Notes: generated by a model from the letters alone, not told the origin. Shown: positions 18,462-29,340, numbered from the stretch's first letter. The stretch is 62,371 bases of DNA from Burkholderiaceae bacterium (GCA_014879655.1 JACSRS010000120.1:1-62371); one strand, 5' to 3'. Translations and numbers: made by a program.

Positions 18462-18752
18462 ATGAAACTTCGTCCTCTCGCAGACCGCGTGATCGTCAAG
18501 CGCGTCGAAAACGAAACCAAGACCGCCTCTGGCATCGTGATTCCCGACAGCGCCGCTGAAAAGCCCGATCAGGGTGAAGTGCTGGCCGTCGGCCCGGGCA
18601 AGCGCAACGACAAGGGCGAACTGACCGCCCTGACCGTGAAGGTCGGCGACCGTGTGCTGTTCGGCAAGTACAGCGGCCAGACCGTCAAGGTCGATGGCGA
18701 CGAGCTGCTGGTCATGAAAGAAGATGATTTGTTTGCAGTCGTCGAGAAGTAA
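18462..18752 (+). CDS. groES: Co-chaperonin GroES
   Basis: 96-residue lid of the GroEL folding chamber. The whole GroES pattern is present: [16 protein letters not shown], the mobile loop [33 protein letters not shown] and [21 protein letters not shown] precedes the ATG by 6 nt; the earlier in-frame ATG at 18408 has no such site. First gene of the CIRCE-controlled heat-shock operon, 51 nt ahead of groEL. Confidence 0.98.
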   Translation: MKLRPLADRVIVKRVENETKTASGIVIPDSAAEKPDQGEVLAVGPGKRNDKGELTALTVKVGDRVLFGKYSGQTVKVDGDELLVMKEDDLFAVVEK

Positions 18753-20462
<1,710 letters not shown>

Positions 20463-20529
20463 GCAGCCGGCCTGCGCCGGTTTCCGGCAGCAAGGGCAAG
20501 GGCCCGGCTGCCGGATACCACCGCAAAGC

Positions 20530-20567
20530 AAAAAACCCCGCAGGTATCGCACCTTGCGGGGTTTTTT
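20530..20567 (+). terminator. Rho-independent terminator of groESL
   Basis: A 13-bp stem with arms AAAAAACCCCGCA (20530-20542) and TGCGGGGTTTTTT (20555-20567) around a 12-nt loop, ending in a T-run, about 70 nt after the groEL stop. The A-run on the left arm makes it potentially bidirectional, serving the convergent gene at 20633 too. Confidence 0.93.
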
Positions 20568-20632
20568 GTTGGGCGGTCGGAGGGTGTGCGTTTCTCTGTT
20601 CCAGCCACCGGCCTTCGCTGGCCAGCCGGTCC

Positions 20633-21148
20633 CTATTTGAGCCGAAGGTTCAGCTGAAACATCAGAAAAGACCCGGCCAGTGTCATCTGGCCCGACCACT
20701 CGGGCGAAAACTGCCAGGCCAGCGCGACGTTGACACCGGGTGAAAACCCCTTGTAATTCAGCGGCACCCGGTCCTGGTACTCGCCGACGTACCCATAGAG
20801 CAGGCCGGCGGTCCACTTGAACGACAAGGGCTCGACACCCAGAATCCCGTGGTAGACCTTGCCGAACGGAAAGAAGTACAGACAGGGTTGCGCAAACGAA
20901 TTGCGAAAAACGGCGATGCCGTCGAGCCTGCCATCCGGGTGTTCACGCTCCAGCCCGACCAGCCAGACCTTTTCGTAATCCTTTTCCAGATTGAAGTGCT
21001 GGACATAAGGGCTGACCGACAGCGAAATCTTGTTGGCCGCCAAGGGCTCAGCCGGAGCTGCGTCCTGCGCCAGCGCGTTGCCGGCCAGAAGCCCCAGCGG
21101 CAGCATCCATGAACTGTGCAATTTCTTTCTCACAAGGTGCGACTTCAT
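20633..21148 (-). CDS. Small outer-membrane beta-barrel protein, possibly PagP-like
   Basis: 171-residue protein with a basic N-terminus and signal peptide (KLHSSWMLPLGLLAGNALAQ). The mature part has alternating hydrophobic strands rich in aromatic residues (GIAVFRNSFAQPCLYFFPFG, TAGLLYGYVGEYQDRVPLNY) and ends in a hydrophobic strand (MFQLNLRLK), as expected of a beta barrel. The FRNSFAQPC.YF segment and length suggest a lipid-A-modifying PagP-like enzyme, but I cannot confirm catalytic residues. Start at 21148 (MKSHLVRKK) is chosen before the leader. Convergent with groEL. Alternative: uncharacterised acyloxyacyl-type barrel. Confidence 0.6.
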   Translation of the reverse strand: MKSHLVRKKLHSSWMLPLGLLAGNALAQDAAPAEPLAANKISLSVSPYVQHFNLEKDYEKVWLVGLEREHPDGRLDGIAVFRNSFAQPCLYFFPFGKVYHGILGVEPLSFKWTAGLLYGYVGEYQDRVPLNYKGFSPGVNVALAWQFSPEWSGQMTLAGSFLMFQLNLRLK

Positions 21149-21195
21149 GCCTGCCTGACGGAATCGGATTGTTTTTCTGGAACGGGAGACACACA

Positions 21196-21236
21196 ATTCA
21201 ATAGCAAAAAATCACGGTTTCACGCTGGATTTTGCC
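21196..21236 (-). repeat. Dispersed AT-rich repeat, copy F (short)
   Basis: On the minus strand it reads TCCAGCGTGAAACCGTGATT followed by TTTTGCTATTGAATT, matching the core and the GCTATT segment of the other copies but lacking the long leading T-run. It lies between pgi and the outer-membrane protein gene. Confidence 0.5.
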
Positions 21237-21244
21237 AGATATTG

Positions 21245-22843
21245 TCAATAATCCGCCCGGATTCTGGCCAGCAGTCCCGCCGTCGAAGCGTCCAGTCCGG
21301 CGCCGGCGCCACTGGCCAGTCGCGGCTCGATATCCTTGGCCAGCACCTTGCCCAATTCGACCCCCCACTGGTCAAAACTGTTCAGGCCCCAGACCGAGCC
21401 GCTGACAAAGACGCGATGCTCCTGCAGCGCAATCAGCGCGCCAAAGCTTTGCGGCGTCAGGTCATCGAGCAGCAGGAAAGTGCTGGGACGGTTGCCGGGA
21501 AAGTTGCGATGCCCGCCCGAATCAGCTTTCCCCTGCATCAGCGCCTGGGCCTGTGCCAGCGCGTTGGCGAGCAACATCGACTGATGGCCAGGCAGGTCGT
21601 GGCGGGCCCGCGCGACGGTGACAAACTCCACCGGGACCACGTCCGTTCCCTGATGCAGCATCTGGAAATAGGCGTGCTGGCCGTTGGTGCCGGGCTCGCC
21701 CCAGATCACCGGCGACGTGCCGGCGGCCAGCGGCTGACCGTCCAGCCCCACCCGCTTGCCGTTGCTCTCCATCTCCAGTTGCTGCAGATACGCCGGGTAC
21801 CGGCGCAGGGCACTGTGATACGGCGCGACGCAGCGACTGCTGAAACCGTGGAAATTGCGGTACCAGACGTCCAGCAGGCCCAGCCGGACCGGCAGGTTGG
21901 CGGACAGCGGTGCGGTGCAGAAGTGCCTGTCCATCTGGTGTGCGCCCGCCAGAAAGGCGCGGAAACCTTCGGCACCGATGGCAATGGCCAGCGGCAGGCC
22001 GATGGCCGACCACACCGAATACCGCCCGCCCACCCAGTCCCAGAAACCGAAGGTGGTGTGGATGCCGAATTCCTGCGCCGCCGCCAGGTTGGTCGTCAGG
22101 CCGACGAAGTGGCGCGCGACATCGGCACGGCCGATGCCTGCCTGCGACTCGAACCAGTGTCTGGCCGAGCGCGCGTTGGTCATGGTCTCGATGGTGGTGA
22201 AGGTCTTGGACGCGATCAGGAACAGCGTGCTGCGCGCTTGCAGATGCCGCAGGGTGGCGGCCAGCTCGTGCCCGTCGACATTGCTGACAAAGTGCAGGCG
22301 CTTGCCGGGGATGGCAAACGCGTCCAGCGCCTGCACCGCCATCTGCGGCCCCAGGTCCGAGCCGCCGATGCCGATATTGACGATGTCGGTGATGGTTGCG
22401 TCGGCCCGCACCGATTCGGCAAAGGCCAGCATCGCGTCCAGCGTTTCGTGTACCTGCGCGCGCTGCGCCGCCAGCTTGTCCGGCCCGGTGGCAGGACCGG
22501 GTTCACGCGGCGCACGCAGCAGCGTATGCAGCACGGCCCGCCCTTCGGTGGTGTTGATCGGCTCACCGGCAAACATGGCGTCCCGGTGCGCCTTGATGCG
22601 GCACTCGGCGGCCAGTTCCAGCAGCAGTTGCTCGGTGACCGCGTCGATCCGGTTCTTGGACAGATCGCCAAATATGTACGGGGCGCTCTGGCTGAAGCGT
22701 TCGAAACGGCGGGCGTCGGCGGCAAAGGCCTGCCGCAGGTCCAAGCCGGCACCCGATTTCGCAAAGTGATCGCGAAGCCGTGGCCAGACCGAGGTCTGGT
22801 CGCCGCGCGGCCGGGTCTGCCAGATGGGGTGAGCCGCAGCCAT
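21245..22843 (-). CDS. pgi: Glucose-6-phosphate isomerase
   Basis: 532-residue enzyme interconverting glucose-6-P and fructose-6-P in the cytoplasm. Signatures: NIGIGGSDLGPQMAVQAL (phosphate loop), FLIASKTFTTIETMTNA, GGRYSVWSAIGLPLAIAIG (PGI signature 1), GEPGTNGQHAYFQMLHQGTD (with the catalytic Glu and His) and VWGLNSFDQWGVELGK (signature 2). Begins 1 nt after the tal stop (TGA 22845-22847), so it is coupled to transaldolase. Last gene of the transporter-tal-pgi unit. Confidence 0.97.
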   Translation of the reverse strand: MAAAHPIWQTRPRGDQTSVWPRLRDHFAKSGAGLDLRQAFAADARRFERFSQSAPYIFGDLSKNRIDAVTEQLLLELAAECRIKAHRDAMFAGEPINTTEGRAVLHTLLRAPREPGPATGPDKLAAQRAQVHETLDAMLAFAESVRADATITDIVNIGIGGSDLGPQMAVQALDAFAIPGKRLHFVSNVDGHELAATLRHLQARSTLFLIASKTFTTIETMTNARSARHWFESQAGIGRADVARHFVGLTTNLAAAQEFGIHTTFGFWDWVGGRYSVWSAIGLPLAIAIGAEGFRAFLAGAHQMDRHFCTAPLSANLPVRLGLLDVWYRNFHGFSSRCVAPYHSALRRYPAYLQQLEMESNGKRVGLDGQPLAAGTSPVIWGEPGTNGQHAYFQMLHQGTDVVPVEFVTVARARHDLPGHQSMLLANALAQAQALMQGKADSGGHRNFPGNRPSTFLLLDDLTPQSFGALIALQEHRVFVSGSVWGLNSFDQWGVELGKVLAKDIEPRLASGAGAGLDASTAGLLARIRADY

Positions 22844-22844
22844 G

Positions 22845-23801
22845 TCAGGCTGCCAGCATCAGCTTTTCGAGCTTGAGCGTGTCGGCGCAGAAGGCCCGAA
22901 TGCCTTCGGCCAGTTTCTCCGTCGCCATGGCGTCTTCGTTGAGCGCAAAGCGGAAACCGGCTTCGTCATAGCTCACCGTCGGCAGATCCATCGCCTGCGC
23001 AGCTTCGGCGTCAAGCTGACGCGGCAAAGGTGCGTCGCTGGCGGCCAGTTCGGACAGCAGTTCGGGCGAGATGGTCAGCAGGTCGCAGCCGGCCAGCGCG
23101 GTAATCTGCCCCAGGTTGCGAAAGCTCGCGCCCATCACCTCGGTGGCAATGCCGAACTTCTTGTAGTGGTTGTAGATCTGCCGCACCGAGCGCACGCCGG
23201 GATCGTTCACACCGGAACTGCCCTGTTCGTCCCACGACGCACCGGCCGACTTCTTGTACCAGTCGTAGATGCGACCGACAAAGGGCGAGATGAGCTGCAC
23301 CCGCGCCTGGCCGCAGGCGACGGCCTGGCAGAAAGAAAAAAGCAGCGTCAGGTTGGTATGGATGCCACAACGCTCCAATTCGGCCGCTGCCTGGATGCCT
23401 TCCCAGGTGGAGGCAATCTTGATCAGCACGCGGCCGGCATCGATGCCCTGGGCGCGATACAGGTCGATGATGCGCACCGCCCGCGCCACGGTTGCGGCGG
23501 TATCGAAGCTCAACCGGGCATCCACCTCGGTCGACACACGGCCGGGAATCAGCGACAGGATCTCGACGCCGAACCGCACCAGCAGGTGGTCCATCACCTC
23601 GTCCAGCGGCTTGCCCCGGTGCGCGGCAACCGTATCGGCGAGCAGCGGAGCGTACTCGGGTTTCTGCACCGCTTTCAGGATCAGCGACGGGTTCGTCGTG
23701 GCATCCTGCGGGGCATACGCGGCGATCTGCCTGAAGTCGCCGGTGTCGGCGACCACGGTGGTGAATTTCTTGAGGGCCTGGAGCTGGTTTGCAGTAGTCA
23801 T
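22845..23801 (-). CDS. tal: Transaldolase
   Basis: 318-residue class I aldolase of the non-oxidative pentose phosphate pathway. It moves a dihydroxyacetone unit between sedoheptulose-7-P and glyceraldehyde-3-P, giving erythrose-4-P and fructose-6-P. Key segments: [20 protein letters not shown] (with the catalytic Asp and the DATTNPSL motif), [15 protein letters not shown] (Schiff-base Lys) and [14 protein letters not shown]. Start [13 protein letters not shown] at 23801; the longer frame to 23843 was rejected. It sits between the transporter ATPase gene (54 nt) and pgi (1 nt). Confidence 0.97.
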   Translation of the reverse strand: MTTANQLQALKKFTTVVADTGDFRQIAAYAPQDATTNPSLILKAVQKPEYAPLLADTVAAHRGKPLDEVMDHLLVRFGVEILSLIPGRVSTEVDARLSFDTAATVARAVRIIDLYRAQGIDAGRVLIKIASTWEGIQAAAELERCGIHTNLTLLFSFCQAVACGQARVQLISPFVGRIYDWYKKSAGASWDEQGSSGVNDPGVRSVRQIYNHYKKFGIATEVMGASFRNLGQITALAGCDLLTISPELLSELAASDAPLPRQLDAEAAQAMDLPTVSYDEAGFRFALNEDAMATEKLAEGIRAFCADTLKLEKLMLAA

Positions 23802-23855
23802 GGCCCGATTATCCCGCCGCCGTCCGTCGCGAGGTACGGTCACGTTACCGCTGGC

Positions 23856-24905
23856 TCAGGCGGCGGGGACGATAGACACGCCGTGACCGGCCAGCGTCAG
23901 GGCAACCGTGCAGCCCGGCTCCAGCACGTCCAGCAGGTCGCGCGACACCACGAACACGCTGCCCAGCGGGGTGTCAAAGGTGTACTCGTAGAAACTGCCC
24001 AGATAGGCCAGCTTCACCAGTTTCGCCGCGACGCCATCGCCGCCACGTTGAATGTGCCAGGCCTCGGGCCGCACGGCCACTTTCACCGGGCCCGGCTGCA
24101 TGGCCCCACGCGGCTGCAGCATCAGACTGCCCAGCGGCACCCGGCCATCCGCCTGCACGGCGCTGGAAAACAGCATGGCTTCGCCCATGAAGCCGGCGAC
24201 GAATTCGGTTTGCGGATGCTCATAGAGGTCTTTCGGCGAGCCCCGCTGTGCGATGCCGCCATCGTTCATCACGATGATTTGGTCGCTCACCGCCAGCGCT
24301 TCGCTCTGGTCGTGCGTGACGTAAGCCACGGTGAGGCCCAGGCGCTGCTGCAGCGAACGGATTTCCTCGCGCATCTCGCGGCGCAGCCGGGCATCCAGGT
24401 TGCTCAGCGGCTCATCGAACAGCAGCACCGCCGGCTCCAGCACCAGTGCCCGCGCCAGCGCTACCCGTTGCTGCTGCCCGCCCGACAGTTCGCTGGGCAG
24501 GCGATCGTCGTACCCCACCAGCCCGGTATTGGCCAACGCCTCGCGCGCCCGGCTCAATGCACTGCTTTTTTCGACGCCCGACATGTTCAGGCCATACATC
24601 ACGTTGCCCAGCACGTCCATGTGCGGAAAGAGGGCGTAGCTCTGGAACATCATGCTGACGTTGCGATCGGCCGGGCCCAGGGTGGAGACGTCTTGCCCGT
24701 CCATCAACACTGCACCCGCGGTGGGCGATTCGAGACCGGCAATCATGCGCAGCACCGTAGTCTTGCCACAACCCGACGGACCCAGGATGGTGGTCAGCGT
24801 GCCTTTTTCGATGGCAAAGCTGATGTCGCGTACCACCAGTGGCGCGGTCGGCTTTGTCCCGTAGCGTTTGGAAATGTTGCGGAATTCGACGCCAGCTGGT
24901 TTCAT
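23856..24905 (-). CDS. ABC transporter ATP-binding protein, AfuC/FbpC-type
   Basis: 349-residue ATPase of a CUT/Fbp-type importer. Walker A GPSGCGKTT (residues about 44-52), Q-loop MMFQSYALFPHMDV, signature LSGGQQQRVALARAL, Walker B LLFDEPLSNLD and the H-loop YVTHDQSEALAVSD are all intact. A C-terminal TOBE-like region follows. It is 31 nt downstream of the fused permease gene. By homology alone it would be called Fe3+ transport. The AfuABC precedent and the downstream tal and pgi genes favour phosphorylated sugars. Confidence 0.9.
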   Translation of the reverse strand: MKPAGVEFRNISKRYGTKPTAPLVVRDISFAIEKGTLTTILGPSGCGKTTVLRMIAGLESPTAGAVLMDGQDVSTLGPADRNVSMMFQSYALFPHMDVLGNVMYGLNMSGVEKSSALSRAREALANTGLVGYDDRLPSELSGGQQQRVALARALVLEPAVLLFDEPLSNLDARLRREMREEIRSLQQRLGLTVAYVTHDQSEALAVSDQIIVMNDGGIAQRGSPKDLYEHPQTEFVAGFMGEAMLFSSAVQADGRVPLGSLMLQPRGAMQPGPVKVAVRPEAWHIQRGGDGVAAKLVKLAYLGSFYEYTFDTPLGSVFVVSRDLLDVLEPGCTVALTLAGHGVSIVPAA

Positions 24906-24936
24906 GGTGATGGGTTTGTCCGGGTCCGGTCGACGT

Positions 24937-27147
24937 TCAGTGGGTCAGCGTGAGCTTGGGGCCGGTCATCGTGTGCCGACGTCCCAGCTTGCGCTCGCCG
25001 ACGAGGGATTGAATCAGCGCAATGGCCAGCGACATCAGCACGATCAGCACCGTGCAGTACGCCAGGGCGACACCGTAGTCACCGTTGCCGACGCGGCCGA
25101 TGATGTAGGTCGTCGCAAGCTCGTTTTCTGCCGTGACCAGAAAGATCACGGCGCTCACCGTGGTCATTGCGCGCACGAAGCTGTAGACGAGTGCCGCCAC
25201 CAGTGCCGGCTTCAGCAGGGGCAGCACCACGTGGAGCAGGGTCTGCAAGGTGGACGCCCGCAGCATCATCGACGCTTCGTCCAGCGACTTGTCCAGTTGC
25301 TTGAACGCCGCCGTGCCAGCGCGCACACCCACCGGCAGGTTGCGGAACATGAAGCACAGGATGATGATGAGCCCGGTGCCGGTGAGTTCGACCGGCGGCA
25401 CGTTGAAGGCCAGGATATAGCTCACACCCAGCACCGTGCCCGGTATCGCAAACGCCAGCAGCGCCACAAATTCAAACCCGCCCTTGCCACCGAACTCGAT
25501 GCGGGCCAGCAACCACGCGATCAGCAGACCCGTGGCCGCCGTCATCGGCGCGGCGATGGCGGCGAGCTTCAGGGTGGTGAACAGCGAGTTCCATGCCGTG
25601 CCCGCCCAGACCAGACCGAAGGCGCCCCATTCCAGCCCGAAGGCGGTTTTGAAATGCGCCAGCGTAAAGGTGTAGTCACGCCCCCACGTCTGCACAAAGC
25701 CGCCGGCAAACGCGAACAGGTACACCACCACGGTGAAGGCCAGCCACGGCAGCACCACGGACTTCAGTGCGGTGCGCAGACCTTGCGGAAGCGGCATGGA
25801 AACGCCGGCATCGCCCTTGCCGCTGACGGTGGTGTAACTCTGTTTGCCCAGCAGCGCACGCTGCAAGCCGAAGACCAGCAGCGCAAACGCCGTCAGGATC
25901 AGCGCCAGCGAGGCGGCCCGGCCCTGGTCGTATTGCGCGCCGACAATGGCAAAGAAGATGTCGGTGGACAGCACCGAATACTGGCCGCCCACCACAACCG
26001 GGTTGCCGAAATCTGCCATGCTTTCGATGAATCCCACCAGAAAGGCGTTGGCCAGACCGGGCTTGAGCAGTGGCAGCGTGATGGTGAAAAAGGTCTGCCG
26101 GCGGCTGGCCCGCAGCGTCTGCGCGGCTTCTTCCATGCTGGGCGCAACGCCTTGCACCACGCCACGCATGATCATGAAGGCAATCGGCGTGAAGGCAAAC
26201 ATCTGCGCGATCCAGATGCCCAGCAAGCCGTAAAACCAGCGTGTCGGCGGGATGCCGAAAAGGTATTCCAGCAACTGGTTCACAACCCCCGCGCGGCCGA
26301 ACAGCAGGATCAGCCCCAGTCCGACCACAAAGGGTGGCGTGATGATCGGCAGCAACGCAATCACCCGCAGCGGCGTCTGCATGCGCGGACCGGCGCTGCG
26401 CTCGGCCATCAGCGCCATCATGGTGCCCAGCACGGTGGTGCCGGTGGCCGTCATCAGCGCCAGAAACAGGGTGTTCCAGGCCACGCCGCAGCGCACGCCA
26501 CCGGCCAGGCAACCCAGCCCCCAGACCCGTTCGTTGCCGATGCGTGCGCCTATGGCAGAGATCGACCAGTGCCCCGCGTCGTCCAGGAAAGCGCCGTAAA
26601 GCGCCTTGGTGACCGGAAACGCGATGAACAACAGCAACAGCATCGAGCAACCGAGTACAGCGGCCGAAACAAACAGCTCACCGCGAAAGTAGCCGCGCCG
26701 GGCCACGCCGAAGGCCGTCAGCATCAGCAGCGCCAGCAGCACCACAAACGCACCGATGCCGATGCCGAACTGGTTCACCGCCAGTTCGCCCCACCGGGTG
26801 TTCAGGACAGCAAATGACCAGCCCTTCGCGCCAATGGCAAAGCCGATGACCAGCAGACCCAGGAATCCGGTCAGACCGCCGGCCAGCAACCAGTTGGCTT
26901 GCGTCTTGCCGGGCGGATGCGCCAGCCCGGCTGCGGCGATGACCAGCCCCGCGAGCCCGATCAGCAGCCATTTGCGGCCATGCACCAGTGCCTGCACCAG
27001 GCCGTTGGCCGTCTCCGAGCCGCCAAAAATCTCGGGCAGCACCCGCCACCAGGCGGTGTCCTGGATGCTGTACCAAGGCAGCAGCACATAGGCGGCCAGA
27101 CCAACGACCAGCCAGATCCGGATGGCCTTGTCAGGACTGCGGGTCAC
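24937..27147 (-). CDS. Fused ABC transporter permease, AfuB/FbpB-type
   Basis: 736-residue integral membrane protein with two tandem permease halves and roughly 14-16 predicted helices. Each half has the EAA-type loop that contacts the ATPase: EEAAQTLRASRRQTFFTITL in the first half and DEASMMLRASTLQTLLHVVL in the second. A single long permease chain is the arrangement of AfuB and FbpB systems. The start is a GTG at 27147 (MTRSPDKAIR). 72 nt separate it from the binding-protein gene, a gap common when the binding protein is made in excess. Confidence 0.92.
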   Translation of the reverse strand: MTRSPDKAIRIWLVVGLAAYVLLPWYSIQDTAWWRVLPEIFGGSETANGLVQALVHGRKWLLIGLAGLVIAAAGLAHPPGKTQANWLLAGGLTGFLGLLVIGFAIGAKGWSFAVLNTRWGELAVNQFGIGIGAFVVLLALLMLTAFGVARRGYFRGELFVSAAVLGCSMLLLLFIAFPVTKALYGAFLDDAGHWSISAIGARIGNERVWGLGCLAGGVRCGVAWNTLFLALMTATGTTVLGTMMALMAERSAGPRMQTPLRVIALLPIITPPFVVGLGLILLFGRAGVVNQLLEYLFGIPPTRWFYGLLGIWIAQMFAFTPIAFMIMRGVVQGVAPSMEEAAQTLRASRRQTFFTITLPLLKPGLANAFLVGFIESMADFGNPVVVGGQYSVLSTDIFFAIVGAQYDQGRAASLALILTAFALLVFGLQRALLGKQSYTTVSGKGDAGVSMPLPQGLRTALKSVVLPWLAFTVVVYLFAFAGGFVQTWGRDYTFTLAHFKTAFGLEWGAFGLVWAGTAWNSLFTTLKLAAIAAPMTAATGLLIAWLLARIEFGGKGGFEFVALLAFAIPGTVLGVSYILAFNVPPVELTGTGLIIILCFMFRNLPVGVRAGTAAFKQLDKSLDEASMMLRASTLQTLLHVVLPLLKPALVAALVYSFVRAMTTVSAVIFLVTAENELATTYIIGRVGNGDYGVALAYCTVLIVLMSLAIALIQSLVGERKLGRRHTMTGPKLTLTH

Positions 27148-27219
27148 GGGTATTCAATCGGTCGAGAGCGTGAAATCAGCGTGGCAAGCCAGGCGCGCCG
27201 CGCCCTGCATCGGCACGCT

Positions 27220-28233
27220 TCAGCGGGGCAGCGAATTGACTTCCTTCTCCCACTTGGCAATCAGGCGCCGGCGCTCGGCGCTGGAGCCGTACTTGGCATA
27301 GTCGTAGTTGATGAACTTGATCTTCTTGAAGTCGGGAATGCGCGGATCAACCTTGGCGTTTTTGTTCGACGGCAGCTGGAACTGCCGCGCGGCGGCCGCC
27401 ATTTCCTGCGCACCGGGAGTGAGCGCCCATTCGTAGAATTTCTTGGCCGCCTCCAGGTTGCGCGCGCCCTTGATGATGCTCATCGACCCGATTTCGGCGC
27501 CTGTGCCGTCAGCCGGGGTGACGGTTTCGATCGGGAAACCCTGCATCTTCTCGCCCGGCGCGTCGTGAATGAAGCTGATGGAGACGGTGGTCTCGCCCCG
27601 AGCTGCCGCCTTGATCGGGCCGGTGCCGCTGCGCGTGTACTGGCTGATGTTCTTGTGCAGCTTTTTCATGTATTCGAAGGCCTGCTCCTCGCCCATCAGC
27701 TGCACCAGCGTGGCCACCATGGTGTAAGCGGTGCCGCTGGACGCCGGGTTTGCCACCTGGATTTCGCCCTTCAGCGCCGGATTCAGCAAATCGTTCCAAG
27801 TCTTGGGCACCTGCAGCTTCTTCTTGGCAATCAGTTCGGTGTTGTAGCCAAAACCCAGCGGTCCGGAGTAAATGCCAACCGTCTTGTAGCCCGCCTGGGA
27901 CGCCTGCTGCTGCGCCCAGCCCTGCAGTTGCGGCAGCGATGGCGATTTGTACTCCAGCGTGAGGTTCTGCTCGGCGGCCTGCAGGTGCGGGTCACCCGTG
28001 CCGCCAAACCAGATGTCGGTCTTCGGGTTTTCCTTTTCGGCAATGATCTGCGCCAGCGCCTCGCCCGAGCCCTTCATTGACACATTGACCTTGACACCCG
28101 TTGTGCGGGTATAGACCGTGGCGATCATGTTGCACCACTCGGCCTGCACCGAACAGATGATGTTGACCTGCCCCTCGGCCGCGGCGCCCATCGAAGCCGC
28201 CAGCGCTACCGCTCCCAGAATCCATTGCTTCAT
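27220..28233 (-). CDS. Periplasmic substrate-binding protein, AfuA-like
   Basis: 337-residue binding protein with a signal peptide (MKQWILGAVALAASMGAAAE). It belongs to the AfuA/FbpA-like family: DIWFGGTGDPHLQAAEQN, GPLGFGYNTELIAKK, GEIQVANPASSGTAYTMVA and YTRSGTGPIKAAARGET. The pair His223-Asp224 (SFIHDAP) and Glu247 (GAEIGSMS) have the same 24-residue spacing as His205/Asp206 and Glu229, which I recall as the sugar-phosphate contacts of Actinobacillus AfuA. FbpA-type iron ligands (a Tyr-Tyr pair) are not evident. AGGAAG precedes the ATG. First gene of the transporter-tal-pgi unit. Confidence 0.88.
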   Translation of the reverse strand: MKQWILGAVALAASMGAAAEGQVNIICSVQAEWCNMIATVYTRTTGVKVNVSMKGSGEALAQIIAEKENPKTDIWFGGTGDPHLQAAEQNLTLEYKSPSLPQLQGWAQQQASQAGYKTVGIYSGPLGFGYNTELIAKKKLQVPKTWNDLLNPALKGEIQVANPASSGTAYTMVATLVQLMGEEQAFEYMKKLHKNISQYTRSGTGPIKAAARGETTVSISFIHDAPGEKMQGFPIETVTPADGTGAEIGSMSIIKGARNLEAAKKFYEWALTPGAQEMAAAARQFQLPSNKNAKVDPRIPDFKKIKFINYDYAKYGSSAERRRLIAKWEKEVNSLPR

Positions 28234-28425
28234 GTCATCTTCCTGTTATTGGGTTACGCCATCAGCGTAGCCAATTGCCAGCGCCGGCGACATAGGGGAA
28301 ACGCTCGGAGCTCGTCGCCCAGGTTCACCGGTTTTGGTAACTCGTTTGAAAGAATCATGAAACCGCGTAACATCCCTTTCGCCCGGCCTCGACCATCCCC
28401 AGAGGCGACATGACAGGACGACACC

Positions 28426-29274
28426 ATGCTGGAACGCATCAAGGCTTCGCTTCCCTCCCTCGCACCCGCCGAGCAGCGCGTGGGCAAACTGGTTCTGTCC
28501 GACCCGCGGTCGTTTGCCACCTTGCCGGTGAGCGTGCTGGCCGAGCGGGCGCATGTGAGCAAGCCCACCGTGGTGCGTTTTTGCCGCAGCGTGGGCTACG
28601 ACGGCCTGAGCGATTTCAAGCTCAAACTGGCTGGCAGCGTCAGCGAAGGCGTGCCTTTCATTCATCGCAGCGTCGACGCCGATGACAAGACCGCCGACGT
28701 GATGGTCAAGGTCATTGACAACACCGTTGCCGCCTTCCTGAAATACCGCAACGATGCCAGTGCATCGGCCATCGAAAAGGCCATTGACGCATTGGCGGCG
28801 ACGCATCGCACGGGCAAACGCATCGAGTTTTTTGGCGCGGGCAATTCGGGCATCGTTGCGCAGGACGCCCAGCACAAGTTCTTCCGGCTCGGCATGCACA
28901 CGATCGCCTACAGCGACGGCCACATGCAGGTGATGAGTGCGTCAATGCTGGAGGCCGGTGACTGCGTGGTCATCATCTCCAATTCAGGGCGCACGCGTGA
29001 CCTGATGGATGCCTGCGACATCGCGCGCAAACACGGCGCCACCACCATCGTGATCACCGCCAGCGCGTCGCCGCTGGCCGCCGCGGGCCACATCCATCTG
29101 GCCGCCGACCATCCGGAAGGCTATGACCGCTACAGCCCGATGGTCTCGCGCCTGCTGCATCTGATGATCATCGACATCCTGGCAACCGGGGTCGCACTGC
29201 GCATCGGCGGCAGCCAGTTGCAGCCGCTGCTCAAGGAGATGAAGGACAACCTGAGGGTCAAGCGCTATGCATGA
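28426..29274 (+). CDS. hexR: HexR/RpiR-family transcriptional regulator
   Basis: 282-residue regulator with an N-terminal RpiR HTH (LPSLAPAEQRVGKLVLSDPR, then HVSKPTVVRFCRSVGYDGLS, residues 10-65). A C-terminal SIS sugar-phosphate-binding domain (IEFFGAGNSGIVAQDAQHKF, CVVIISNSGRTRDLMDACDI) spans about 125-255. HexR senses 2-keto-3-deoxy-6-phosphogluconate and controls glucose, Entner-Doudoroff and pentose-phosphate genes in proteobacteria. Here it is transcribed away from the transporter-tal-pgi unit across 192 nt, so it is their likely regulator. I found no clean HexR palindrome by eye in that spacer. The symbol is by family resemblance; another RpiR subgroup is possible. Confidence 0.85.
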   Translation: MLERIKASLPSLAPAEQRVGKLVLSDPRSFATLPVSVLAERAHVSKPTVVRFCRSVGYDGLSDFKLKLAGSVSEGVPFIHRSVDADDKTADVMVKVIDNTVAAFLKYRNDASASAIEKAIDALAATHRTGKRIEFFGAGNSGIVAQDAQHKFFRLGMHTIAYSDGHMQVMSASMLEAGDCVVIISNSGRTRDLMDACDIARKHGATTIVITASASPLAAAGHIHLAADHPEGYDRYSPMVSRLLHLMIIDILATGVALRIGGSQLQPLLKEMKDNLRVKRYA

Positions 29275-29340
29275 CCATTTTTCAGTGTTTTTCAGTCAAT
29301 CCCAGCGTCAAACGGTGCAATTCAGCTATTGTTTTTGACT
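29275..29340 (+). repeat. Dispersed AT-rich repeat, copy D
   Basis: Starts immediately after the hexR stop: T-runs, TCCCAGCGTCAAACGGTG, then TTCAGCTATTGTTTTTGA. It is a good representative of the repeat consensus. Confidence 0.7.

Noticed and set aside
22842..24953. 703-codon plus-strand frame opposite tal and the ABC ATPase gene
   Set aside because: Shadow of two conserved minus-strand genes, no recognisable domain.
24854..28233. Annotation of the transporter as a plain Fe3+ (Fbp) system
   Set aside because: No Tyr-Tyr iron site is evident in the binding protein, and the linked genes concern sugar phosphates. Kept only as an alternative.
28234..28425. HexR operator (TGTAATT-type palindrome) in the divergent spacer
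   Set aside because: I could not find a palindrome of the right form by eye, so no site is claimed.
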